Source: Oscillospiraceae bacterium (GTDB taxonomy: Bacteria; Bacillota; Clostridia; Oscillospirales; Acutalibacteraceae). From it: a DNA stretch of 64,000 bases. The stretch lies in NCBI GenBank assembly GCA_015066385.1, contig SVOJ01000001.1, positions 124,001 to 188,000 on the forward strand, in the 5' to 3' direction. Shown one piece after another: positions 16,343 through 25,371 of the stretch (the stretch's first letter is position 1; the number at the start of each line of letters is the position of its first letter). The notes beneath the pieces were generated by a model. The model was not told the origin of the DNA. It did no database searches and saw nothing but the letters and a program-made list of their open reading frames with translations. A program made the translations under genes and the position numbers.

Positions 16343-16400
16343 TTGACAGATTTGTTTTATTACTTTAAAATAATAAAAGAAAATAAACCGCGGTTTATTT
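16343..16400 (+). promoter_or_regulatory. promoter and TetR operator of cassette B
   Basis: TTGACA (16343-16348) and TAAAAT (16366-16371) at 17-bp spacing. A perfect 20-bp palindrome, AAATAAACCGCGGTTTATTT, follows at 16381-16400, at or just after the expected transcription start. A related palindrome sits at the same place in cassette A, so it is very likely the site where the TetR protein represses its own operon. Confidence 0.8.
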
Positions 16401-16427
16401 CAGGGAGTGCGAAAAGGAGTTTAACTT

Positions 16428-17132
16428 ATGGCGAATATAAGAAGTGAACAGGCAACCGCTGAGCTGCACAGAAAAATTCTGATTGCAGCAACAACGCTGT
16501 TTATGCAAAAGGGCTTTGAGCGAACCACCTTTTCCGATATTGCAAAGCTTTCCGGGGTGCCCAAAAGCAAAATTCTTTATGAATTCAGCAGTAAGGAGGA
16601 AATTCTGGGCTTGCTTGTCACACGTTTTCTGGACGGTGTGACGAGTGCATCGGATGCGGTTTCAAAAAAGCTTACGGATGACCTCGTTCTGATCTTTTTG
16701 GCCAATGAGGTTTTACAGCTTTATATGGCAGAAATGAACGAGGATATGCGCAACCTTTACCTTGCAGGCTATTCGATGCCGAAAACAAGTGAAGAGGTGC
16801 TGAAACGAAGAGCAAACATGATGCATGAATCCTTCAGCGAAACGTTTAAAACTTTCAAGCTAAAAGACTTCTACGAAACGGAAATCGCTTCTATGGGCAT
16901 TATGAGAGCATATATGACTATTCCCTGCGATATGTATTTTACTATTGAGGGAAAAGCAAAAAGACTCGTAACAATGCTTCTGCGTATTTATAAGGCGGAA
17001 GATGAAAAAATCACCGAGGCAATTGAGTTTATCGAAAAAATTGATTTTGCGACCGTTGCAAAAGAGGCGGTGCAAAGTGTTTTCGATGAACTTCAGATAC
17101 AAACCAAATACCCATTCCCTAAAGGAGAATAA
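16428..17132 (+). CDS. TetR-family regulator (cassette B)
   Basis: A 234-residue repressor. Residues about 12-58 form the TetR HTH (ELHRKILIAATTLFMQKGFE, then RTTFSDIAKLSGVPKSKILY); the rest is the helical effector-binding domain. AAGGAG precedes ATG 16428. The gene ends 3 nt before the surface-protein start at 17136, so the two form one transcript from the promoter at 16343, and the palindrome there is the likely operator. It is the intact counterpart of the split gene in cassette A, with an 86-bp identical stretch between them. The inducing signal is unknown. Confidence 0.93.
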   Translation: MANIRSEQATAELHRKILIAATTLFMQKGFERTTFSDIAKLSGVPKSKILYEFSSKEEILGLLVTRFLDGVTSASDAVSKKLTDDLVLIFLANEVLQLYMAEMNEDMRNLYLAGYSMPKTSEEVLKRRANMMHESFSETFKTFKLKDFYETEIASMGIMRAYMTIPCDMYFTIEGKAKRLVTMLLRIYKAEDEKITEAIEFIEKIDFATVAKEAVQSVFDELQIQTKYPFPKGE

Positions 17133-17135
17133 ACT

Positions 17136-20100
17136 ATGAAAAAATTCTTATCAATCATCCTCTCAATCTTAATGGTTGTGACAGCAATTCCCTTTGCCTT
17201 TGCGGCTGCCTCCGCGGATGGCGACGACTTAGCAATCTCCGGCGTGAATATGAGCAGCAGCACACCCTATCTGGCCAGCGGCAGTAAAGAGGCATCGGCA
17301 ACACAGCCCGAAACCGGCTATGCCTACTGGGATGCCGCAAGCAATACCCTCACCCTCAACAACTTTACCTCTGCCACCGATGCCGCGACGGGAATCTTCT
17401 ATGACGGAAGCGCGGAGACACTGCGCATCGAGCTGGTGGGCAACAACAGCGTCACCGGCGGCTTCGGCGCGGCCACAGCGCCACACTCCGGCGTAGGTCT
17501 TTTCAATACGAACACTAACATCCTCTTCTCCGGAGGAGGCACCCTCACCGCCACTGGCATCGCCAGCGGTTACGGTGTGTATGCAACGGGAGGTAACATC
17601 ACCGTTGACAGCGGCACCACCCTCGTTGCCACTGGCGGCTGGGCCGGCAGCGGCGTGTATGCAGACAGCATCACTGTCAACGCCGGCGGCAGTCTCACCG
17701 GCAATGGCGGCGAAAGCGACGGCACCGGTGTGGTTGCAGCAGGTACAGGTGGCATCACCGTCAATGCCGGCGGCAGTCTCACCGGCAATGGCGGCGAAAA
17801 CGGCGGCCACGGTGTGTATGCAAGTACAGGCAGCATCACCGTCAACGGCGGCAGTCTCACCGGCAATGGCGGCAATAGCAGTAATAGCTACGGCGTATAT
17901 GCATATTCAGGCAGCATCACCGTCAACGGCGGCAGCCTCACCGGTAATAGCAGTGCTAGCCGCGGCGTGGACGCATACAGCATCACCGTTGAGAATGGCG
18001 GCATCTTGGAGGCCACCGGAAAAGACACGGGCGTGTATGTAGCCGGCACCAGAGAAAGCGGCGGCAGCATCACCGTCAACGGTGGCAGCCTCACCGCCAA
18101 GGGAGAAAAATTCGGTGTGTACACATATCCGAACAGTATCAGCGTCAGCGGCGACAGCCATATTTTGGCCACTGGCGGCAGCTCCGGCAATGAGATTCCA
18201 GTGGGAAATCTCCCCGAGGATTATTACTACTACGCTTCGGGAGACGGTACGGACAAGACCTTTGCCCACAGCACCGATGCTCCGCTTACCGGGACGGTCA
18301 GGGAAACATATTTTGAACTGGTCACCGCCCAGCATCTGAGCGACACTTACACCTCCAACGGCGATGCCACCCACAGCCGTTACTGCAGCTGTGCGCTTCA
18401 CACAAAAGTGACAGCACCCGAAGCCTGCTCCGGCGGCACCGCAACCTGCATCGCTAAGGCAGTATGCGACGTCTGCGGCAAAAGCTACGGTGAACTTGAT
18501 CCCGACAACCACGACAGCAGTGTTAACTATGACAAAAACGGCTTCTGCGAATACGGATGCTATGAGCCTGCTGTTCTGAACGGAGACGTATATGAAATCT
18601 CCAACGCCGGTCAGCTTTATTGGTTTGCACAGCAGGTCAATATTGAAGGCAACGCTGCTGCAAACGGCAAGCTGATGGCCGACATCGACCTTGAAAATAG
18701 AATCTGGTATCCCATCGGTCTTTACAATGATATTGCCGAGGCAAACGGCTCACCTGTTCAACAACAATATGCAGGCACTTTTGACGGAAACAATCATACC
18801 GTCTCCAATTTCACCGCAATCGGCAACGGCTCTCAGGGTCTGTTTGGATATTGCAATTACAGCAGCGCACAGATCAAGAATTTGGGTGTTATCAATGCTA
18901 CAGTCAGCGGCTGGAACGCCGGTGCCGTGGCAGGATACTGTGCGAATCTGACCAACTGCTACGCCGTAGGCTGTACGATCACCGGAGCGTCTGATACCAA
19001 CACAGATGCGGTCACCATTTCTTCCGTGGGAGGCAACAACGGCCCTACCGCCATTGTGAATTGTTGGGCATACAACTGCAAGCTGGTCGTGGGCGAAGGA
19101 GAAGCAAACTACGTGATGCACCCTGTAGGAGGTATTCGTACTTCCAATAGTAGTATCGTTCAAAATTGTTATTATGGCGAAATCGTAACCGAGGCGGAAT
19201 TCACTTCCACCACCGGTGCGACAGAAAAAACGGAAGCGCAGTTTGCATCGGGTGAGGTTGCATACCTCTTAAGCGGCGACCAGTCCACCATCACCTTCAA
19301 GCAGACTCTGGGCACCGATGCCTACCCCAGCTTCACCGGCGGCACTGTGTATCAGGTAGAGAACTGCAAAGGAGAACTGGGTTACTCCAATACCAATGAA
19401 AATATTGGCCATCAGTGGGTAAACGGCACTTGCACCGTCTGCGAATATGCTTGTCCCCACGAAAAGTACACCGACGGCGTTTGTGACAAATGCGGTTATG
19501 AATGTCCTCACGAGTGGGGCGAAGGCGTGCTCACAAGACCCACCTTTGAAACAGCAGGCTATTATACCTACACCTGTACTCTTTGCGGCCACTCATACAC
19601 AGAGCCCACTAAGAGAGCAGATGACACAGCCTTAAACGATGCTTCCGTGAAGGTTATGGAATACATCGGTAATAGTACTCTCACACAGGAAGCATTAGAC
19701 GAAATCGATAAGAGCTATAGAGACATTCTGAAGAATAACGGTAATGTTTTCGACGAATTTGGCTTTGTCCGCGGTGACCTCGTTGAAGAGGATCAGCCTG
19801 CTATTAATGCGGTAACCGCAGAGCTTGAGAAAATCATTGCTGATGCTGACGAAAAAATCGCAAGCGGCGAATATGTCAAGGCTGATTACAATGGAATTTA
19901 CCAGGCAATACATAGGATCAAAGATAAGTTTCTTTATGAAGATGTAACAGACGAAGGCAAGGCAGGTCTTGAGGAAATCAAGAAGCGGTTCGAAGCAATG
20001 AAGGCAGACGAAAACACAAGTGCAGCAGATGTTGCAGAGTTTGAAAAGGAAATCGAAGCTTACGAAGAAGAACTTGACAAGGGCATCGAAGACGGCACAC

Positions 20101-20843
20101 TTGTTAGTGTTAGACCTGAAAAAATCGCCACTAAATTTTCGGATAATTGGAATGAAAAGCTTGAAGCAGAAGGATTGCTTGATGAGCGTGATGATTTTAT
20201 AAATAACCAAAAATTTACCGATGAAGCATTAGCAGCAGTAGATGAAATAGAAAATTTCTTAGTCTCTCTTGAAGGTACTGTAGCTGAAAATGCTGAAAAT
20301 CTTGCAAAGCTCAACGAAATGTTTAATTCTGTTTCTGCATCATGGGAAAACTGCCTCAGAGGCACTCATAATTTCAATGATTATGAGGTAACCTCACCTG
20401 CAAAGTGTGAAGTTAATGCAAAAGAAACAAGCACCTGCTGGTTCTGCGGCGAAACAGACGAAAGAGAAGTCGAAGGCACAGCTCTCAAGCACTCCTACAC
20501 AAAGTACGAAGTAACAGAAGAAGCAGAGTGCGGCAAGGCAGGTAAGGAAGTTGCTTCCTGTGACCACGGCTGCGGTGCAACTGATGAAAAGGAAATTGAA
20601 GCACTTGAGCATGCCGACAAAGACGGTGACTATCTCTGCGACCACGGCTGCGGATATGAGTTCGAGAAACCCGTTGAACCCGAACAGCCTGAAGATCCTT
20701 CCGAAAATTGCGATCACCTTTGCCACAAGTCAGGCATTATGAGCATCTTCTGGAAGATTATCAGATTCTTCTACAGACTCTTTAACATCCAGCAGTATTG
20801 CGATTGCGGAGTAATTCACTACGATGCACCTGTTTTCGGATAA
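17136..20843 (+). CDS. secreted beta-repeat/GLUG surface protein (cassette B)
   Basis: A 1235-residue exported protein. It has a signal peptide (MKKFLSIILSILMVVTAIPF, then AFA). Residues about 70-370 are beta-helix-like repeats of roughly 26 residues (SITVNGGSLTGNGG and variants), followed by a Cys-rich segment, a GLUG-like region (about 490-700; GTFDGNNHTVSNF, GLFGYC, NLGVINATVSG), CxxC units like those of cassette A, an alpha-helical stretch (about 830-1080) and the shared C-terminal tail (CDHLCHKSG, SIFWKIIRFFYRLF, CDCGVIHYD). It is a probable adhesin. The 5' third is visibly richer in G and C than the rest, which hints at a mosaic origin. Confidence 0.9.
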   Translation: MKKFLSIILSILMVVTAIPFAFAAASADGDDLAISGVNMSSSTPYLASGSKEASATQPETGYAYWDAASNTLTLNNFTSATDAATGIFYDGSAETLRIELVGNNSVTGGFGAATAPHSGVGLFNTNTNILFSGGGTLTATGIASGYGVYATGGNITVDSGTTLVATGGWAGSGVYADSITVNAGGSLTGNGGESDGTGVVAAGTGGITVNAGGSLTGNGGENGGHGVYASTGSITVNGGSLTGNGGNSSNSYGVYAYSGSITVNGGSLTGNSSASRGVDAYSITVENGGILEATGKDTGVYVAGTRESGGSITVNGGSLTAKGEKFGVYTYPNSISVSGDSHILATGGSSGNEIPVGNLPEDYYYYASGDGTDKTFAHSTDAPLTGTVRETYFELVTAQHLSDTYTSNGDATHSRYCSCALHTKVTAPEACSGGTATCIAKAVCDVCGKSYGELDPDNHDSSVNYDKNGFCEYGCYEPAVLNGDVYEISNAGQLYWFAQQVNIEGNAAANGKLMADIDLENRIWYPIGLYNDIAEANGSPVQQQYAGTFDGNNHTVSNFTAIGNGSQGLFGYCNYSSAQIKNLGVINATVSGWNAGAVAGYCANLTNCYAVGCTITGASDTNTDAVTISSVGGNNGPTAIVNCWAYNCKLVVGEGEANYVMHPVGGIRTSNSSIVQNCYYGEIVTEAEFTSTTGATEKTEAQFASGEVAYLLSGDQSTITFKQTLGTDAYPSFTGGTVYQVENCKGELGYSNTNENIGHQWVNGTCTVCEYACPHEKYTDGVCDKCGYECPHEWGEGVLTRPTFETAGYYTYTCTLCGHSYTEPTKRADDTALNDASVKVMEYIGNSTLTQEALDEIDKSYRDILKNNGNVFDEFGFVRGDLVEEDQPAINAVTAELEKIIADADEKIASGEYVKADYNGIYQAIHRIKDKFLYEDVTDEGKAGLEEIKKRFEAMKADENTSAADVAEFEKEIEAYEEELDKGIEDGTLVSVRPEKIATKFSDNWNEKLEAEGLLDERDDFINNQKFTDEALAAVDEIENFLVSLEGTVAENAENLAKLNEMFNSVSASWENCLRGTHNFNDYEVTSPAKCEVNAKETSTCWFCGETDEREVEGTALKHSYTKYEVTEEAECGKAGKEVASCDHGCGATDEKEIEALEHADKDGDYLCDHGCGYEFEKPVEPEQPEDPSENCDHLCHKSGIMSIFWKIIRFFYRLFNIQQYCDCGVIHYDAPVFG

Positions 20844-20876
20844 AATTTAATACTTACTAAAACTTACCGCCGGGGA
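20640..20876 (+). repeat. 237-bp repeat, copy 2 (partner 16053-16289)
   Basis: Second copy of the surface-protein C-terminal and 3' flank sequence, about three differences from 16053-16289 and in the same orientation. Recombination between the copies would delete cassette B or fuse the two surface proteins. Confidence 0.88.
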
Positions 20877-20898
20877 CGTAAAAATCCCCGGCGGTTTT
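20866..20898 (+). terminator. terminator of cassette B
   Basis: ACCGCCGGGGA (20866-20876) pairs perfectly with TCCCCGGCGGT (20885-20895), then TTTTGTTT. Confidence 0.85.
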
Positions 20899-21011
20899 GT
20901 TTCAGAATAATTTTCTTTAAACCTCTTTACTTTTTTACCGTCTCTTTTGTATAATGTACCATAGAAAACGCGGAATTGTTTTCACAATAACGATATTGAA
21001 GGATGTTGAAT

Positions 21012-21782
21012 ATGAAAATTACCTGGTACGGAACGGCGACCATCGGTATTGATGACGGAAAAACGAAACTGCTTTTTGATCCCTTTGTGCGGATGAATAA
21101 GCGGATTGAAACCACACCTGTTGAAGGTTTTGTCGGCTTTGATGCGGTTTTTGTCACGCATGGGCATTTTGATCATATCTACAGCATCCCTGCTCTGGCA
21201 GAGGTTGACAAGAATGTTCCGATTTATTGCACCGCCACCCCGAAGAAAACGCTTATGAAAAGGGGCGTTGCGGAGGATCGGCTCAAAACGATCCAACCCG
21301 ATGATGTGTTGCAGATCGGAGAGTATACCATCCGCGTCCACCGTTTCCGCCACATCGTTTTTGACCCGATTTATATTCTTTCAGTTGTGCCCAAATGTGC
21401 CGTTATGCTTCCGCGTTTGTTCCGGCAGGCTTACTGGAATCGCCAAATGCCCGAGGGACATGAAATCGTCGCCTTTGAGATTGAAGCCCACGGCAAAAAG
21501 ATCTTCCTGACCGGTTCCTTCCGTGAACATCCGGCGCAGCAGTATCCGGAAGATATTGATCTTTTCATTCTCGCGAATGGGGGCAGTGTTTTCGTGCCCG
21601 AAAAAACAAAAGCATTCATAGAACGGTATCATCCGAAGAAAATCTTTGTTGACCATTTTGACGATGCATTCCCGCCTCTTACACGTGCGGTCAGTGTCAA
21701 AAGACTAAGAAAAACGATAAATAAGAACCACCCGGAAATTGAGTTCATCATTCCGGAAATCTGCCGGGCTGTTGAATTATAA
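21012..21782 (+). CDS. MBL-fold metal-dependent hydrolase (UlaG-like)
   Basis: A 256-residue metallo-beta-lactamase-fold hydrolase. It starts MKITWYGTATIGIDDGKTKL, typical of the UlaG/RomA-like branch (ITWxGTAT), and carries the metal motif THGHFDH near residue 55. Later conserved positions include LTGSF and DHFDDAF. ATG 21012 is chosen because AAGGA ends 8 nt upstream; ATG 21003 overlaps that site. It has no signal peptide and is monocistronic as far as can be seen. The substrate is unknown; relatives include lactonases and phosphodiesterases. Confidence 0.88.
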   Translation: MKITWYGTATIGIDDGKTKLLFDPFVRMNKRIETTPVEGFVGFDAVFVTHGHFDHIYSIPALAEVDKNVPIYCTATPKKTLMKRGVAEDRLKTIQPDDVLQIGEYTIRVHRFRHIVFDPIYILSVVPKCAVMLPRLFRQAYWNRQMPEGHEIVAFEIEAHGKKIFLTGSFREHPAQQYPEDIDLFILANGGSVFVPEKTKAFIERYHPKKIFVDHFDDAFPPLTRAVSVKRLRKTINKNHPEIEFIIPEICRAVEL

Positions 21783-21923
21783 CCATGAAAAATGCATTCA
21801 CACGCTGTCTCTTTTTTGAAAAATGCTCTGTGAACAGTTTTTCTTGCAAAGCGCAGATAAAAAAGGGATCATAAAACCAATTTGCAAGATTAAAAATCAT
21901 TCGGTCAAGAAAGGATGAAAAGG

Positions 21924-23537
21924 ATGAAAAATAAGGACCTTTTCCTGTTTTTATCCGGTGTTGCAGCAGGAACAGCAGGTGCACTTGCAGTAAAAAGGCA
22001 AATACAAAAATATCTTTCTGATGACAAAAACAAAAGAATGCTTATGGATAAAGGGAATGACCTTGCGCAGGCTGTTTTGAAGAGCCTTGCCGATGCCGTT
22101 TCCGATCGGGGTGTTCCCACTGCCGAACAATATGACAACAACGGCTATCTTGCAGGTAATGACAGGTTTCTGACCGAACCTGCAACCGATGCAAAATGGT
22201 CTTTGGGATTCAGCAAAGCAAGCATTGTCCCCGAAAAGGTGAACGGGGATTTGTATGTCGGCGGTTATCTTGTGTTTCCGCCCAACAAGGTCAGCGGTTT
22301 TATGACAGACCAGCTCGTGCGCAGCGTTGCTGTTGATGACGGCTCCGGGCGAGGGATTCATGTTTTTACTGTTATTGACTGCATCGGCATTTCCAATGTG
22401 GATGTGCGCATCATCCGTCAGCGTTTGCGGAATCTTATAAAAGAGAAAAACATTCTTTCCCTGAATATCAGTGCCACGCACTGCCATTCGGGGGTTGATA
22501 CTCAGGGCTTGTGGGGGGATCTGCTTGCGGTTGTAAAAAAGAATCCCCGTGCTGTCCGTAAGGGTACCCCCGAAAAACTTATCAACGGCAAAAATGCCGA
22601 TTTTATGGAGCAGCTTTACCAATCAGCGGTAAAAACCGTGGAAGAAGCGGTACAGAACATGAAAAGCGGTACGCTTTCGTTTGCGTTGCCGGATGCTGCT
22701 GACTTTTCCCGAGATAAACGTCCGCCTTATGTCAAGGATGATGTTCTGACTTCCTTGCGTTTTGTGCCCGATGACGGTTCAAAGACACTGCATGCGGTTT
22801 TCTTTGCGGCTCATCCCGTCTGCTACGGCAGCCACCAAACAGAGGTCAGCTCCGATTATCCGTATTTTATGTGCCGTGAATTTGAAGATAACGGCTTTGA
22901 TGCCATGTTCTTCCAGGGTGCACAGGCGGCCGTTGCAACCGATCGGGGACCGCATATCCCGAAAGGACTTTCCCGTGATGAGGGAATTGCCGAATACGGC
23001 AGAGCCATGGCTCGCTTTGTTCTTTCCAAAGAGGATTCTGTTTACAAAAAAATTGAGCCTATGCTGAATGTCAATGTGCAGGAATTTGTTTTTCCGTGTG
23101 ATAATGCAGTGCTTGAATTGGCAGGGAAGTTGAAGATCGTAGACAATAACATGATAAAAGTGCCGGAAAACGGTAGTTTTGTGTATCGCATTGTGACCGA
23201 GCTGGGCTATGCGGAATTCGGCAGTGAACTCAGATTTGTTCTGATTCCCGGCGAAATGATGCCCGAAATTCTCACCGGCGGTGCATTCACCGCAAAAGAG
23301 AGTTACAACGGAACCGATTGGGAATATCCTTCCATGCGTTCGCTCGTTGACGGACATCTGACCCCCATCGGACTTTGCAATGACCATATCGGTTATATTG
23401 TTCCCGACAATGATTTCGGCAGCATTTTTGCACCCGATCATTATGAGGAGGCCGTTTCGTTGGGCGGCAGATGCGCCTCGGGAATTATGCAGGCATTTAC
23501 AGAACTGCTTGCAACGGCTGAAGAACTCAAAAAATAA
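21924..23537 (+). CDS. neutral ceramidase-like protein with N-terminal anchor
   Basis: A 537-residue protein resembling the neutral/alkaline ceramidase family (PF04734), amidases that hydrolyse ceramide-like N-acyl lipids using zinc. The N-terminus has a hydrophobic segment (LFLFLSGVAAGTAGALAV), probably an uncleaved anchor. The best family marker is SATHCHSGVDTQGLWGDL near residue 183, matching the His-rich catalytic region, with VFPPNKVSGFMTD and the ADFSRDKRPPYVKDD stretch around it. ATG 21924 is favoured over 21915 by spacing from AAGAAAGG. In gut bacteria such proteins may act on host or bacterial lipids; the substrate here is inferred only from the family. Confidence 0.75.
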   Translation: MKNKDLFLFLSGVAAGTAGALAVKRQIQKYLSDDKNKRMLMDKGNDLAQAVLKSLADAVSDRGVPTAEQYDNNGYLAGNDRFLTEPATDAKWSLGFSKASIVPEKVNGDLYVGGYLVFPPNKVSGFMTDQLVRSVAVDDGSGRGIHVFTVIDCIGISNVDVRIIRQRLRNLIKEKNILSLNISATHCHSGVDTQGLWGDLLAVVKKNPRAVRKGTPEKLINGKNADFMEQLYQSAVKTVEEAVQNMKSGTLSFALPDAADFSRDKRPPYVKDDVLTSLRFVPDDGSKTLHAVFFAAHPVCYGSHQTEVSSDYPYFMCREFEDNGFDAMFFQGAQAAVATDRGPHIPKGLSRDEGIAEYGRAMARFVLSKEDSVYKKIEPMLNVNVQEFVFPCDNAVLELAGKLKIVDNNMIKVPENGSFVYRIVTELGYAEFGSELRFVLIPGEMMPEILTGGAFTAKESYNGTDWEYPSMRSLVDGHLTPIGLCNDHIGYIVPDNDFGSIFAPDHYEEAVSLGGRCASGIMQAFTELLATAEELKK

Positions 23538-23591
23538 CATATCACAAGAAAACGGCAGCATGATCAGAATAAAAGAACATCTTTTCTGAAC

Positions 23592-23620
23592 TTGATTTCC
23601 GTTGCATTGTATGGTAAAAT
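23592..23620 (+). promoter_or_regulatory. sigma-A-type promoter
   Basis: TTGATT (23592-23597), 17-bp spacer, TAAAAT (23615-23620), upstream of the beta-helix protein gene at 23677. Confidence 0.6.
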
Positions 23621-23676
23621 ACAGTGTAAAAGTGAAAATTTTCACAAATCTGCATATGAACTGAGGAGATGATATA

Positions 23677-25314
23677 ATGCAAGCAATTGTCAAATTTTTC
23701 TTTACCGCTTTTACCGTGGTTTCTGTTTTCTTTTCCAATCTGTTTTCGCCCGCTGTGATTTATCCCGAAAGTGAGAACTTTGATTTTTCGTTTCTTTCCT
23801 ATCCGGACGAAGCAATCATCACATTGGAAGAAGCAGGTCTTACCGAACAGGAACTCGCAGGCCGTGCATCCGCAGAATTGCCCGAATATGTGCAGTCGGG
23901 CGGCTATGACGACATCAACGGCATTACGATTTCCCCCTATTACACGGCAAAAGTCAGTGGCACCGAAATTCCGGTTTATGCATCGGTGGTGTTTATCCGT
24001 GCGGATGACACGGGCACACTGCAATCTTTTTCCGAAATTTATGTGGATGCCGACACCGATTTTTCATTCAATATTGAACTGACAGGTGCGGATGTGAAAC
24101 TGCAGAATGCCGTTGTGCTTCCCGCTTCGCACGGTGTTCAAGCAGTGTGCAAAAACAACACCGTGACCGCTTCCATCAACAAAACGGGTGTCTACACCTT
24201 CCTTTTCAACGGTGCAAACCAGTATTACGGCTATACGCTTATGGTCCGCGAAAAAGTGGATGAGGATGCCGAAATTGCCGCCTATGTCGAAGAATACGGC
24301 GAGGACAATGTATGGGTGCTTGACAAAGGTGTGTATGAATACGACTATGTCAATCTTGTTGCACACAATAATCTGGTGATTTATCTGCGTGAAGGTGCCT
24401 ATGTTATTGCAAACCACCTTTTCGACATCAACAGTGCCGAGGATGAAAATAAGTATTTTGAAGCAAACGCATGGTATGAAAATGCCATCGGACTGACAAG
24501 ATATCCGTTTCTGAATTTCTATCAATGCAACAATATCACCCTGACGGGCAGGGGAGTCATTGACCTGACCCGCCTTGACAGACGTGAACGCCGCGGTGTG
24601 GTATTCACCGCCTGCAACAATGTCAATGTCAGCGATGTCAAAATCATCAACTCTCCCGAATGGTCGTTCATTGCCTACGGATGCACCGATGTGGATATCG
24701 ATCAGGTTGATATCATCGGCAACCGCGGCAACTGCGACGGCTTTGCCATCTGCAACAGCCACAATGTGACCGTGGATGACTGCTTTGCACGCGTGGCGGA
24801 TGATACCTTCGAGGTCAAGGCACTCGGCGGCTCCATGGGCAGTAAGAATATCACATTCACCAACTGCATCGCATGGGGCGGTTATGCCCGTTGCTTCGGC
24901 ATCACGGGCGAGGTTGAAAACCCGATTTCCGATGTCACCTTCCGTGATTGTGCCGTCATTTATCGCGACGGAATCTGGGATAATGACAGAATCGGCTCGC
25001 TGGTTGTGGTTGCTGAAAAAACAACGGGAAGCATCGACGGTGTACTGTTTGAAAACATCGAAATCTTCCGCGACGAAGGCAGACCCATTCTTGTGAAGAT
25101 TTACGATGAAGAAGCCGAAAACTTTGAAATGAAGAACATTGTTTTCAAAAACATTTCTTACACTTCCTATATGATGCCCAAAATCGCAGGCACCGACAGC
25201 GATACCAATACCGTGCAGGTAACGCTCGACAACATCACATCCTGCGGCAAGCAGTTACCGTTCCCGAAACTCGGTTTCACAATCGGCAAACATTGCGACA
25301 TCATCACAGAATGA
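23677..25314 (+). CDS. secreted right-handed beta-helix protein (GH28/GH49-like)
   Basis: A 545-residue protein with an N-terminal hydrophobic leader (about residues 5-27, rich in Phe and Val) that should direct export. The C-terminal two thirds is a right-handed parallel beta-helix: repeated short strands such as NITLTGRGVIDLTRLDRRER, NNVNVSDVKIINSPEWSF, TDVDIDQVDIIGN and NVTVDDCFARVADDTFEVK, the pattern of polygalacturonase/dextranase-like glycosidases. RGNCDGFAI and VADDTFEVK carry Asp residues in the places expected for the active site. GAGGAG precedes ATG 23677. It likely degrades a polysaccharide outside the cell; the substrate is unknown. Confidence 0.82.
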   Translation: MQAIVKFFFTAFTVVSVFFSNLFSPAVIYPESENFDFSFLSYPDEAIITLEEAGLTEQELAGRASAELPEYVQSGGYDDINGITISPYYTAKVSGTEIPVYASVVFIRADDTGTLQSFSEIYVDADTDFSFNIELTGADVKLQNAVVLPASHGVQAVCKNNTVTASINKTGVYTFLFNGANQYYGYTLMVREKVDEDAEIAAYVEEYGEDNVWVLDKGVYEYDYVNLVAHNNLVIYLREGAYVIANHLFDINSAEDENKYFEANAWYENAIGLTRYPFLNFYQCNNITLTGRGVIDLTRLDRRERRGVVFTACNNVNVSDVKIINSPEWSFIAYGCTDVDIDQVDIIGNRGNCDGFAICNSHNVTVDDCFARVADDTFEVKALGGSMGSKNITFTNCIAWGGYARCFGITGEVENPISDVTFRDCAVIYRDGIWDNDRIGSLVVVAEKTTGSIDGVLFENIEIFRDEGRPILVKIYDEEAENFEMKNIVFKNISYTSYMMPKIAGTDSDTNTVQVTLDNITSCGKQLPFPKLGFTIGKHCDIITE

Positions 25315-25321
25315 TAAAATA

Positions 25322-25366
25322 ATACGGACCAATCACTTTTACCGTGAGAGGTCCGTATATTTTTTG
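25322..25366. terminator. terminator between convergent genes
   Basis: ATACGGACC (25322-25330) pairs with GGTCCGTAT (25350-25358), followed by ATTTTTT. It closes the 23677 gene; an A-run is not present on the left, so use by the opposing gene is weaker. Confidence 0.8.
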
Positions 25367-25371
25367 TACCG

